This document shows positions 21,337-32,900 of a DNA stretch of 64,000 nucleotides, piece by piece (positions within the stretch are counted from its first letter, which is position 1; each line of letters starts with the position of its first letter). The stretch is from Rhizophagus irregularis. Taxonomy: Eukaryota; Glomeromycota; Glomeromycetes; Glomerales; Glomeraceae. Where the stretch lies: assembly GCF_026210795.1 (NCBI RefSeq), contig NC_089441.1:3906001-3970000 (forward strand), written 5' to 3'. Below the pieces are notes generated by a model. It did not search any database and was not told where the DNA came from. It saw nothing but the letters and a program-made list of their open reading frames with translations. The translations under genes and the position numbers were made by a program.

Positions 21337-22560
21337 TCAGGGTATTTGAGCTTGTAAGGCGACTCGTTGAATCCGGTACAAGTCAACTACAAAATTGGTA
21401 CCAACTATGTTTAAGGGAATTGCTGGAGTATATCCAGGTGGGATAGGATACGGTGGATCCCAGAATACTTCGCTTATAGGTATAGTTATTTGATAAGCTG
21501 CCAAGTTTGGCGCATTGCAACCGGGAGGATCGTTGACTGGATCACGTGAATGTTTTTTAATATTCCCAAAATCCCAACTTTGTATTGCCATTCCTTGACG
21601 GTAAAGTTTGGCCTAATATTTAAATAACAAACTAATCAGATAAGAAGCTACATGCTTAACTTTGTATTGAACAATAAATAATATATACCGTCATTGCTCT
21701 GTAATAATAACCGGTTGTGGGTTCTCGCATGTTTAGTATTGGTTCTAAGATCTTGATGCTAATGACAGCGCGGACGTATGGCTCTCGTATCCAAGATGAG
21801 CACTTTCGTCCCAATTCACCAACACTTTGGCCTACAGCTACCTCACACATTATCCGTGCATGTGGATTTCCCTGTATGAATCATAATAATGAAAATCACA
21901 TAAAAAACAATAATACAATAATACACATCAAACTCAACATACACATGTATCACCAGGGGGAAGAGGTATTACAGTGGAAACGGCAGGTTTTGGAACAAAT
22001 GCCACATTTGGACGTACACAAGCATCAGGAGCTGTTTCAACCCTAGTTCCACCAGGCACATAGTGAACTATATGAAAAGACTATGAGAATATTGAAAATT
22101 CAATAAAAGAAGCAAAATAGAATATATTCACTTACGAACTTGACCAGTGACTATTATTGGGGGATCATCAACAACGCCATTATTAGGAACTTTAAAAAAT
22201 TCTTGAAGTCGAATAATAATATCCTCATGCGCGGTTGAGGTCATACCAATTATATACACTTCGCCAGTTGTATTGTCACTGTTTAAAATAAACCGAAACT
22301 TGTATCCACTTGATCCGTAATGGTGAAGGAAGGTGTTATAATTTCTGATCGTTACTTTAGAACCAATGTGGAGAGGCAAACTGCATTCCATACAAAGTCA
22401 ACATTAAGTGGTACTTAAATAATAAAGAAATACTCTCATACACTTACTTGTTTTCTGTTATCGAGTTTTTTGGTAATTTCGGGTAGTTATGTAAAAACTC
22501 GTCAAGCCTATCAAAAATCCTTGCCCACCAAATATCGTCAGAAGTACGTGCACGAGACAT
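21337..22560 (-). CDS. Uma2-like / PD-(D/E)XK-fold protein, copy 2 (313 residues)
   Basis: Exons, in transcription order, are 22560-22448, 22380-22136, 22067-21943, 21871-21689 and 21612-21337. Each has exactly the length of its partner in copy 1, total 942 nt, with GT-AG introns and no stop. Most differences from copy 1 are conservative: for example LGRKCSSWIREPYV against LGRKCLSWMREPYV, and in exon 2 MTSTAHEDIIIRLQEFFKVP against MASHVHERITTLLQDYFKVP. The VAPDAC strand and MCEVAVGQSVGELGRK segment are kept in both. Two intact diverged copies suggest both have been under constraint. The start is the first ATG of the shared reading frame (MSRARTSDDIWWARIFDRLD). Confidence 0.7.
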
Positions 22561-22875
22561 CTTTAAGAATAATTTATTGATAAATTCGAAGAGAAAAAAG
22601 AGAGTAATTGATTGATCAATTTAAGAAAAAAAAAGAATATAAATTGATCAATTTTTAAGAGAAATAATGATAATTTATACATCATTATTTGACTAAATGG
22701 GAAAGATCGACCTGGTATTTATTGGATGGGATAAAAATAACGTACATTATTATATATCCTTATAGTATTTTTTTATATATATAATAAATGAATACTGTTT
22801 AAATCATAATAAAATTTCTATAAATTAACTCGTGACTGATTTAATAGTGTGATCGTGAGAGTCTATATAATAAAA

Positions 22876-23009
22876 CACTTATTGTATAGGTCTTTAGGCA
22901 ATACTTTGATCTCAGCCATTTGATCGGTCATAGTACAAATTCGTGGCACAATCTGAGCCAATCAAATGGCCTCAATCGAAAACAGCACTAAATACTATAC
23001 AATAAGTAT
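22876..23009. mobile_element. Fold-back MITE inside the insertion of the right arm
   Basis: CACTTATTGTATAG at 22876 and CTATACAATAAGTA ending at 23009 are inverted repeats. The match continues imperfectly inward (GATCTCAGCCATTTGATCGG against CAATCAAATGGCCTCAATCG). It lies within a roughly 265-bp segment absent from the left arm, so the insertion came after the duplication or was lost from one arm. It has no coding capacity. Confidence 0.5.
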
Positions 23010-23225
23010 ATAGTATTACAGAACAGGCCGCACCGCCGCAGAGAATTTTTAGAAGTGATGGTGGGTTGTTGAAAGGATAGGTATCTGTTAATGAAAAACC
23101 GCGACTAAGAAACGTCGCGCGCATGAAAAAGAGAGTAAAATTAGGCGGTATAACTTATTTTCATCATGTACCAAACAATAATTTTATTGCCTCGTAATAT
23201 TCGTAATAATAAAGCTTCAGTATAT

Positions 23226-23824
23226 AAAATTTTTAATTATTTCCGTTAGTGATCGGATTTTTAATTTTTAAGTTAATAATCTTACTTAATAATTTATTAA
23301 TAAATGCTTATTAATTGGTCCGTGATTTTTTTTATTTAATCTATGTAAATTATCATATATTAATTATTAAGTAGTTTAATAATTATTAAAAATGATGATT
23401 GGCTGAAGATCATATGAACCGATAATCAAGTTTCTGAATTTTAATCGCATATTCACAGTTATGGATAATATACACCATATGGGTCACTTCAGTTATATCA
23501 CCTGCGAAACCAGTTTAACTATTATACATGTCACATTGTCGCAACTGTATCGTTCTTATACGATCAGGTGCAACAGGGGCAAATGTATCGTTCTTCTACC
23601 ACCAGGTGCTATTTTCATGTACCATCAAAAATATGCAAGTTTATGCACCCCTGTGATACACTTTCTTGACCAAAAATGTGATGAAAATTCATGTGACATG
23701 TGTGATATGAAATACTTTATAAATTTTTTTTTTTAACGATTTTTTTTTTAAACGAAAATATAACTATGCAAGTTTAATTACACTATAGTTATTTATTTCT
23801 TTATTATGTTTGAAATTACAAAAG
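23226..23824. other. AT-rich flank of the MULE remnant; two copies of a 27-bp motif
   Basis: On the minus strand GCACCTGGTGGTAGAAGAAC and GCACCTGATCGTATAAGAAC are two copies of one motif, 46 bp apart, each followed by GATACA (near 23610 and 23560). They could be terminal or subterminal repeats of the MULE, but the other end was not found. The open frame on the plus strand here is not convincing. Confidence 0.4.
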
Positions 23825-26800
23825 TTAGGGTAAGTTATTTCTATCTTTAATATTTGGTAAATTATTGTTATTTGAAATAGAGTTAATGGAAGAAAATGTG
23901 TTGAAGGATGGCGAATTTAACATACTAAGCTGTTCATAAATTTGTAAATTTGTAGGAAATGCATTAGAAGGATCGGGTTGTTGATTACTGGCGGAAAAAT
24001 ATGTATATGAGTTATACAAGGGTTGTGAAATGCTAGGAGGAGGGGGTATAAGTAATTCATTTGTGGGAAAATACACATTAGAATTAGTAGAAAAATTAGA
24101 ACTTTCATAATATAATCTATTAGCGTCATAATGGGGTAAAAATTGTTGAGTTTCTGTAAAGTTAGCTTCTGTGAAGTTATGGGCGAGTTTTTTAACTTCT
24201 TCTTTAGTCTGAACTTTTTCCTTAATAGAATAGAATATAATTTAATGTAAGTAATAAGATATTATAATAATAGATGTAAATATTTAAATAATAAAATTAT
24301 ACTTTTGCTGTGCGAATGGTTTTTCTTATTCTTTTTGTACTTCTTTTTTCTGAAGAAGCAAACAAAGTTTCATTATGAGAGTTTGTCTGATTCTTTGCTT
24401 GAAGAATTCGTGATGGTTTACGCGGCTTTGCTACAGCTTTTGGAGGCGCTCCCTTATTAGAAACATTGTGTTTATTCAATTCTGATGGTCTAAAGGGATC
24501 TGAATTTCGCTCGGAAGTATTATTTTTCGGTAAAAAGATTGATCCACCTAATTTTAATGAAATATTTTAAATATTTAGGAATTAAAACTAAGATTTTTAA
24601 AATAAATTGTATACTACCTTGTAAATGATAAAGCCTAACTATCTCATTATATGCTGTATCAGTATCTCCTTCATATATTAATCTATTTTTGTTTTCTGCA
24701 AAAATTACTCTTTCTTTACTTTTAAAATAAGAAACTAAACTTTCTTTTGTTTGTTGGATGAATAATGTTTTATCCAAATCATGCTGATTAGCATTATTAA
24801 AAAGACGACATGCTTACAAACATCTCGGAATGGCCCATTCCAAATGAAATCATAACAAAGCATACATTCACCCGTTAAAATGTTTGCCAAATAGAATCCT
24901 TCTCTATGCATAACATTATCAAAATGTTTTTTTTCTAGTTTGTTAAATAAAGGTTTTAGATTATTTATCGCTTCACTATCCAATTCAACAAATTTTCCAT
25001 TAAATGGAGATTCTAATATTTGCGAATTATCGGATTTTCGAATATAGAAATAATTGGCATTATTTGAAGGCTCAACTAATCCTAATAGAAAATAAAGTCT
25101 TCCATGGTTAAGTCTTCGAAGCTTATCAGATGATAGTTTTTTTGGACAATTTTGCTTTAAGTAATATATTATTAGAATTAAATTAAAGTTATAACATAAT
25201 TATAAATATAAATATACAATAATATGCGCTTACTACTTCAATTGATTTCATGTCAAATAATGTTGCTAAACCCGCTTCAAATTGAAATTGCCCAGTATTT
25301 TCGGTTAAATTTTCTCTCTTTAATTTTATTCCATATAGACGCTCTACAAAGTGTACAACAGTTTGAATTCCAGTATAATTTGCTTCTATTGTTCTGTTTA
25401 ACCTTTCTGTAAAATTATTTGTAGTCATTACACATTCAAAATTTTGTAAAATACGTCCAGCATCAATAAAAGATATTCTCCACTCATCACATAACCAATT
25501 TTGGTCTAAATCTGTTATTAATTTTTGTTTAATATTATCTGATAATTTTAATGAATTAACAAAATCATGATAAAGTAAACCAAGCTCCTTAGATTCTTCT
25601 TCAGTTCTACTTCGACCAATAACTTTAAATGCTAATGCTAAAGGATATCTTTATTAAATATTAAATTAGTATTAATTGAGAATTATTAATTAAATATAAC
25701 AATGATGGTATTAAATTAAATTTATTACCGTAATGACCATGGTATATTTAATTGATTAAAGTTTTCTCCAATAGTCTGCATAATATGGAACCAACACAGT
25801 ATACTTCCATGTAAAACATTAGTTATAGCAATTTTTGATGGCCTGTGCTTATCAATCATAACTAAAGGATTCCAAGTAAAAGAATTGCATTCTCTTATTC
25901 TTTCAAATCCTTTTCCATTTGATAAATCCATATAGCTCCATTTATGTTCACAACCATCTTGATTACATGGAATATTTTTTTTTACTGCAGATATGGATAA
26001 TTTTATCGTCCATTGGTTTTCCCTATTGCTTAATCCTATATAAAAAAAAACAATATAAATTAAAGATCTAATAATAATTAATTATTTTATAAATATATTT
26101 ACCAAAAGCAAGTGGTGTTCCAGAACCAGAATTGTTTTCAATAACAAAAACTAATATTGGAGCTCTATCATTGTTTAAATCATGTTTAGAATCCATTCCA
26201 ATACATGTTTGGCCAAATTCTTTACCATTCCGTAATCAAAATTCATTAGATAATGTAAGTTGATAATAATGCTTCTCTTCTTCTGAATGTGACAAATCAG
26301 GTTGTTGGTAAAATAAAACATATCCCTTTGGTTTTAAGATTTCTATGACTAAATAATGCAAAATAGTCCAAGGACCAGCATTTTCCTTTAATCTTCGATC
26401 ATCACGCATCAAATATGCTCTAAGTTTTTCATCACTGCAAATTTGCCATTGATTTTTTAATGCTTCTTTAAGTTCACTCTCTTCTGCTCCATTAAAAGGT
26501 GCCAACAGCTTTGATTTAACAGAATTAGCTGAACGATGATCTGATCTATGGCTAATTATAATATTATCTCTAACTTGTCGTGATAGATTCAATCTAGAGA
26601 TATTTGAATTATGCGCTGTAATGATATTTGCCGGTAAATGAGTTCCAGTTATTTTAATTTATAAGGGTTTTTCTTTGTTTAGCCATGAAAGTTTTGATTC
26701 AGAAATAACACGAACTTTACATAAATGCATGTCACAATAATTCTTTATATTATTATTAAGAGAATAGTTTTCACATGTTTCTTTACATTCACCAATTCCC

Positions 26801-27012
26801 CCATATTCATGTTGACAACTATTCCCTTCTCCTGAACAAAACATAATCCAAGACCAACATGATTTATCCTTTATTTCTCCTGCTTCATATTCAATTATGC
26901 TTTTAGAATAAGTTACTATGCTAGATGGAAAGTCTTTGGTCGAATGGAAGGACTTGAAGCATCGTTTATATATGAAATTAATCATTTCTACATCAATTCC
27001 GTTGTGGTTCAC
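23825..27012 (-). pseudogene. MULE-type transposase with SWIM finger, broken
   Basis: Reads from an N-terminal Cys/His-rich region (27012-26660; SCWSWIMFCSGEGNSCQHEY, CDMHLCKVRV) through a helical region (ESELKEALKNQWQICSDEKL) to the MULE core. The core contains CIGMDSKHDLNNDRAPILVF (about 26190), NPLVMIDKHRPSKIAI (about 25865) and ILCWFHIMQTIG (about 25790). Later come NNFTERLNRTIEANY (about 25415), the SWIM-type finger CMLCYDFIWNGPFRDVCKHV (about 24865-24805), and a Ser/Pro/Asn-rich C-terminal tail. The D and D of the core and CxxC...CxH of the finger are visible. In-frame stops occur near 26660 and 26236, with frame changes elsewhere. Introns interrupt the core. It is a broken cut-and-paste transposase. 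Confidence 0.75.
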
Positions 27013-27239
27013 TTACTTAAAGCATACCCATGTCTTCAAATTTGAAAACAGCATACTGTTCACCTTTAGCGCATAATTTCAAAGGTATATCTATTAATAA
27101 TCCTGCTTTTACTAATAATAATCCAGAGTAGGTTGTATTTTGGATCAATAAGTTTGATCGTTCTTACATTAGTAGAACTGTCTATAAAGACAGCAAAAAT
27201 AAGAAGATTTATATACAACATTATCAAATAGAACAATAA

Positions 27240-28160
27240 ACTGAAAAAGCTTTGCTGAAATTGTGTAAGGGTTGTATTCTTAATAACAATCAACCTGAAG
27301 ATTGCAAGTTTATCATACCGCAAAAAGACATTATTTTAATACTGTACAATTCGATAAAACATTCATCAACTGCTCCTCAAACAACACGTAATCTTAAGGA
27401 TTTTTATCAACAAGCAAAATTTTTAATCACCAATTGTACACAATAATATTATTACAAAATAATATCTAGAATTTTCAAATTCGCGTAATGATTTGTTAAA
27501 TATTCAGAAAGATTTGATCAATACAACTGATCCCATTTATTACACAGTTGGTTCGCTTATAGATATAGACAAGAAATCTTGCTTCATGAGTTTTGAATTT
27601 GCGCAAGCTTATGATTCCTCATCAAAAGTAGTTTTTACTTCATGTTGCCAACATTGGCCATCTTCTTATCGTGCTGAATCCTTTGCTATTTTAACGGCAT
27701 TGATTGTGTCTCCACCTCACTATATATACTGATAGTCAAAATGTTATTGATACTTGGCTTCATTTTACTTCATCGAATCATTTGTCACATATACGTACTA
27801 TTTTTAAACAACAAAATAATTTGTACGTTTAGAATCAAAAATAATAAATTAATAAATAACAATAATAATTATAATTTAACAAATTATACATTCTAATAGT
27901 AAAGTTTTTAATAAAGTATATTAAAAATAAAAAGCCTCAGATATAGTGATAAGAATGCTATTAACCCATGATGGTAATCCGATAGTTATGCACCAGAGAA
28001 TTAGCGTGTGATTATTTTGAATAAATTACATCATTATTTATCGCAGATTGCTTATTGGAAAGGTCTAAAAGGGGATATGATTACTGATTTCAAGAAAAAG
28101 ACTTCTGATTCAATAGATTGGCGTAATTAATATTTCCTCATTAAGTAAAAGCGATTTCAA
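27240..28160 (+). pseudogene. Decayed LINE-type RNase H region
   Basis: Pieces include CKGCILNNNQPEDCKFIIPQ, KDIILILYNSIKHSS (about 27260-27365), YTVGSLIDIDKKSCFMSFEF (about 27540), HWPSSYRAESFAILTALIV (about 27650-27705), then DSQNVIDTWLHF (about 27731) and HHYLSQIAYWKGLKGDMITD (about 28030). The order D-G-S, E in SYRAESFA and D in TDSQNV fits an RNase H domain as found at the 3' end of some non-LTR retrotransposon ORFs. Several stops and frame changes interrupt it. No reverse transcriptase part is seen upstream. Confidence 0.55.
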
Positions 28161-29934
28161 ACTGTTTAAACTGTTTGCAATACCTGAGAGAATATAAAAG
28201 AACTAAAAAAAAAGAGAAAAATCCTTGGATTTAATCCCTCAAGATTACTAAAGAATTTAGTTTCAGAGGTTTTAATCCCACCCCTTCTACGCGAATTTCG
28301 TTCAGAGCTAGAAAGGTAAGAAAAAAATTTTACGGAATTCTTTGGTTTTCGTTAACTCACTTTTATATATAAATGTGGATAATTTGACTAAAAAAATATT
28401 TTAAAAATTTATTTCCCTTCACATATAAGGCTTTGAGACGTCATTTGCTAGAAATTGCCAAATGATTTTGTAAATTACATTATCGTTGGCAATCGCTTGG
28501 AATATAGGAATATGAAGGTTTGTTTAACAAAGATGGACCGTTTAAAACTATCTTTTTACTTATTTGCTAAAAATTATTTACTTTTGTCTGGCAGTATATT
28601 CCAATATTCCGCGATGGTACATATATATACCTTAGAGTATGTATTTATACCACATCAATATTAAAAATGCAAAATGCATATTTAATATACCCACGTCATT
28701 AAAGATGCAAAATGCATCTTTAATATACAAAAAAAAAAAATCAAATTAAAAAATTTATATTAAAAATAACTTAAACGACGGCGTTAGTTATTTAAAAAAA
28801 AAATTATTAGCTTATTAGCTTAGCTCTTTGAAATTAAAATTAAATAAAATTCATTTTTCTTACGTACGTAACAAATAAAAATTTTACTTAGTTTTTTATT
28901 CATGTTTTACTTTGATAATTCAATAAATTACAATAAACGTATATGATAAATAAAATTTAACATCTGCAAACCGGTTTCCTAAAAAAATTGTTGAAAGTCA
29001 TCATAAATCTTTGTAATTATCTAATTATAAAATGTAATGAATTTGATACTTTGAATGTTCTGTTACTTCTTGAATGGGCTGGCGTAGCATTTCAAATCTA
29101 CGAAATTACAAAATAAACGCCTAAAATAAAACCTAATAACAGAACGGTGTATCGATTATTTGCATAAAGAGAGGTAATGGAACTTTAGCGGCTGAATGAA
29201 TATCAGAAGCCGCAATTTATGTATCTAAATATAAAATATTTATCTGATCTGGGGGTTCTGTTGCGTTCAATTTTTACTTCGCTATAGTTACTATGCATTT
29301 AATTATGTGAAATGTAAATAGCAACTAAAATATATTGATGAAAACTTTTTAACGCTGAAATCGGTTGTAGTTCAGAGTAAATTTTATACCGTATAAGTGT
29401 CTGATGTAGTTACGATTTGTTTTTTAACATATGATCATTATATAAAACAATTAATATTATGGGCTTAATAGACCGCATTACTGATTATTCAAAGATATCT
29501 TATCGAGCGATATCAATGATTCTAAAAAGTTCTAATCTTCTAATCCGAATTGGCTCATTATTCAAAAGATAATCTAATTGATAAGTTATCAAGCTAGTGA
29601 AACTGTTGTCTATTGAGTGATCTCGTTAAAGATTACGCATTTTTACAAATCATCATTTCAGTTAACATGTAAGTTTGCCAAAAATTTATAAGAAATTATA
29701 AAATTTTAAAAGTACGAATTAACTTGTATATTTAATTATTTAAACAAAAAGTAAATTAATTTATTAAAATTTAATGAATAAAAATAATAAAAAGTGAAAT
29801 TAATTACATTGCTAACTATTTTACATCAATTATTCAACTAATAATAAAAAACCCCCCATTAAAAAAAATGTGAATTTTTTAATAAATGAAAATGTCTTTT
29901 TTTTTTTTTTTAAAAGAAGAAGAAAAAAAAAGAA
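28161..29934. other. Gene-free AT-rich region downstream of glutamate synthase
   Basis: No coding sequence is supported. It contains a perfect hairpin at 28698-28724 and, close to the stop of the glutamate synthase gene, T-rich and A-rich runs that may hold its 3' end signals. Confidence 0.4.
28698..28724. repeat. Perfect 12-bp stem hairpin
   Basis: ATTAAAGATGCA, loop AAA, TGCATCTTTAAT. A partly similar TGCAAAATGCATATTTAATA lies just upstream at about 28668, so this may be the relic of a small repeat. Confidence 0.5.
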
Positions 29935-32900
29935 TTATCGAATTGCCATTTGTAATGGTGCTTGATGAACTTGTGGTGCTTCAAATTTTGAGATTCCACC
30001 AGTAACGGGTAAATTCGTATTACCCATTAAATATTGATCAATTTCTCTTGCAGCTTGACGACCCTCATTTATACCCCATACAATAAGACTTTGACCTCTC
30101 CTACAATCACCGGCTGCGAAAACCTAATAAAAATAAAAATTTTTTGATTAATTAGCGGTTCATATGTTTAATTAATGTAATAAATTAATGGTTCTTATTC
30201 TCTTCATTTACTTACCCCTGGTATAGCTGTACTATATTTGCCTTGACGTGTCTCAATGTTAGTTCGTGCGTCTGTTTTCAATCCCAAACTATTTATTAAT
30301 TTTTCTTCGGGTCCCAAGAAACCAAGGGCCAAAAGAATGAGATCTGCTGGGAAGAATTGTTCTGATCCTTCAATTTCTCCCATTGACCATTTTCCGGTTA
30401 CTGGATCTTTTGTCCATTCAACTCTCACGGTATTTATTCCAGCGACACGACCGTTTCCATCACTTACAAAGGATTTTGATAATATATTATATTCTCTAGG
30501 GTCTTTGCCGTAATGTGAAATAACTTCAGCGTGGCCATAATCAACCTTAAATGTACGCGGGAAAGTTGGCCATGGGTTATCATCTGCACGAGTATTTGGA
30601 GGTTGCGGTAATAATTCGAAATTTACAATTGACTTGGCACCTAACAAACCACGATAATAATTTAGTAAGGTCGAAATAGCTTTAAAAATAAATAAATAAA
30701 TTTAATAAAAAATAATTACCATGACGTATCGAAGTTCCTATACAATCGCATCCTGTATCTCCACCACCTATTACTATGACTAATAAGATGAAAGGAAAAA
30801 AAAAATAAATTTATTAGGTTGATAATCAATTCATAAAACTGATTAAATGGGAAAATAAATAAATACATACCATTCTTATCTTTTGCGCTTATATAACGGG
30901 AATTTTGTAAATTTGAATCAAGTAAACTTGAAGTATTTAACTGAAGAAATTCCATAGCAAAATGGATGTTGTCCAAGTTTCTATTCGCTACATGTCATAA
31001 TGATATTAAAGTAATAATTATAAGTAAAAATTATTTTTTTAAATAAAATTTATTTGACAAAAAAAATAAAAATACTTACGTATATTTAAATCACGTGGCC
31101 ATGTTGCACCTGTAGCTAGTACTAAGGCGTCATTATCGGTTTTGATTTGAGATACATCAACATCAACTCCAACATGAGCATTTGCAACAAATTTGATTCC
31201 TTCCGCGTCAAGAAGATCAATACGTCTTTGTACGATTTTTTTATCTAATTTCATATTTGGGATACCATACATTAAAAGTCCACCAAATCTGTCGTTACGA
31301 TCATATACTGTAACAAGATGTCCAGCTTTGTTAAGTTGATCTGCTGCGGCGAGACCTGCTGGCCCTGAACCTATGACGGCAACTTTTTTACCGGTACGAA
31401 TTACTGGTGGTTGAGGAACAATCCATCCCATTTCAAAACCTTTGTCAATAATAGCACATTCAATAGATTTGATACTAACAGGTGGTTCATTAATTCCCAA
31501 TACACAAGCACCTTCACATGGAGCAGGACAAACGCGACCAGTAAATTCAGGGAAATTATTTGTCATCATTAATCTGTTCAAAGCGTCACGCCATTGATCT
31601 CTGAAAACGAGTTCATTCCATTTTGGAATAATATTACTAATAGGACAACCAGTATCAGATTGACAGAAAGGTACACCACAATCCATACAACGAGCTGCTT
31701 GAACTTTAAGATCTGCTTCGTTAAGGCGAGCATTGATTTCTTTCCAATCTTTTACACGTCTTTTAGGATTCCTGTAATTATCAACTTTTCTTTGGTATTT
31801 CATGAAACCTCTAACTTTGTCAACAATTTGAGATCTCTTTTTGGCAGCTTCTTCATCTACCATTGAATCTTCAATATCTAAAACTAATGGTTCTTTTTTA
31901 TCAACTAATTGAATTTCTGCTGGTTGTTCTTCGTTAATCTTAGATGCTAGTTTTTGTTTTTCCAAGACAGCTCTGTAATCAACTGGCATAACTTTGACAA
32001 ATTTTGGTAAAACTTGATTGAAATTTTTTAATATACGATCCGCAAGTTCAGATTTGGTAAAATGATGATGATCTCTGATAAGTTCACGTAAAAAGCTAAC
32101 TTCTTCATGGTCATTCACAGTCTCCAAATCGACCATTTCAGTATTACATTTTGAACGAAAATCTTGAGCATTATCTAGGACGTAAGCTACGCCCCCGCTC
32201 ATACCCGCGGCGAAATTTCTGCCTGTTGAACCTAAAACAACTACTCGTCCACCGGTCATATATTCACAACCGTGATCACCAACACCTTCAACAACAGCTA
32301 TAGCTCCAGAGTTACGTACACAGAAACGTTCAGCTGCTATACCACGGAAGAATGCAACACCACCTGTGGCACCATATAAACATACATTACCAACAATAAT
32401 ATTTTCTTCAGATTTGAAAGTTGAGGATCTTGGTGGGTAAACTATTATACGACCTCCTGAAAGACCTTTTCCTACATAATCATTTGCATCACCTTCTAAT
32501 TCAAGAGTAACACCAGAAGCCAAGAAGGCACCAAATGATTGACCTGCGGATCCTTTTATGTTGACGTGAATTGTATCATCAGGTAATCCAGCCTCTCCAA
32601 ATATTCTTGAAATATGATATGATAAAGTTGTACCAAGAGCACGATCAGTATTGACGATATTACAACTGATTTTTACAGGTTTTCTCTTTGTTAATGCTAA
32701 ATCGGATTCGTCAATAAGTTTATTATCCAAACGAACATAAAGTTTGTGATCTTGTTTATCCGTATTGCAAGTTACAACACCAGGACGTAAAGTGAATGCT
32801 GGAGTTAAAATTGGTGTAAGGTCGATATTTGCAGTTTTTGCGTTTGTATTTCTAACAGTTTCATTAATTTTAAGTTTATCAGTTCGGCCAACCATTTCAT

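Larger units (their letters stand above)
21333..23225. repeat. Right arm of the inverted duplication carrying the second Uma2-like gene
   Basis: Reverse-complement match to 16430-18031, including the five-exon gene and its upstream region. The length difference is mostly an inserted AT-rich segment at about 22747-23011. Confidence 0.85.

Noticed and set aside
23461-23736. Plus-strand 91-residue open frame with Cys/His residues
   Set aside because: It overlaps two copies of a short DNA repeat and lies at the flank of a MULE; no coding signature.
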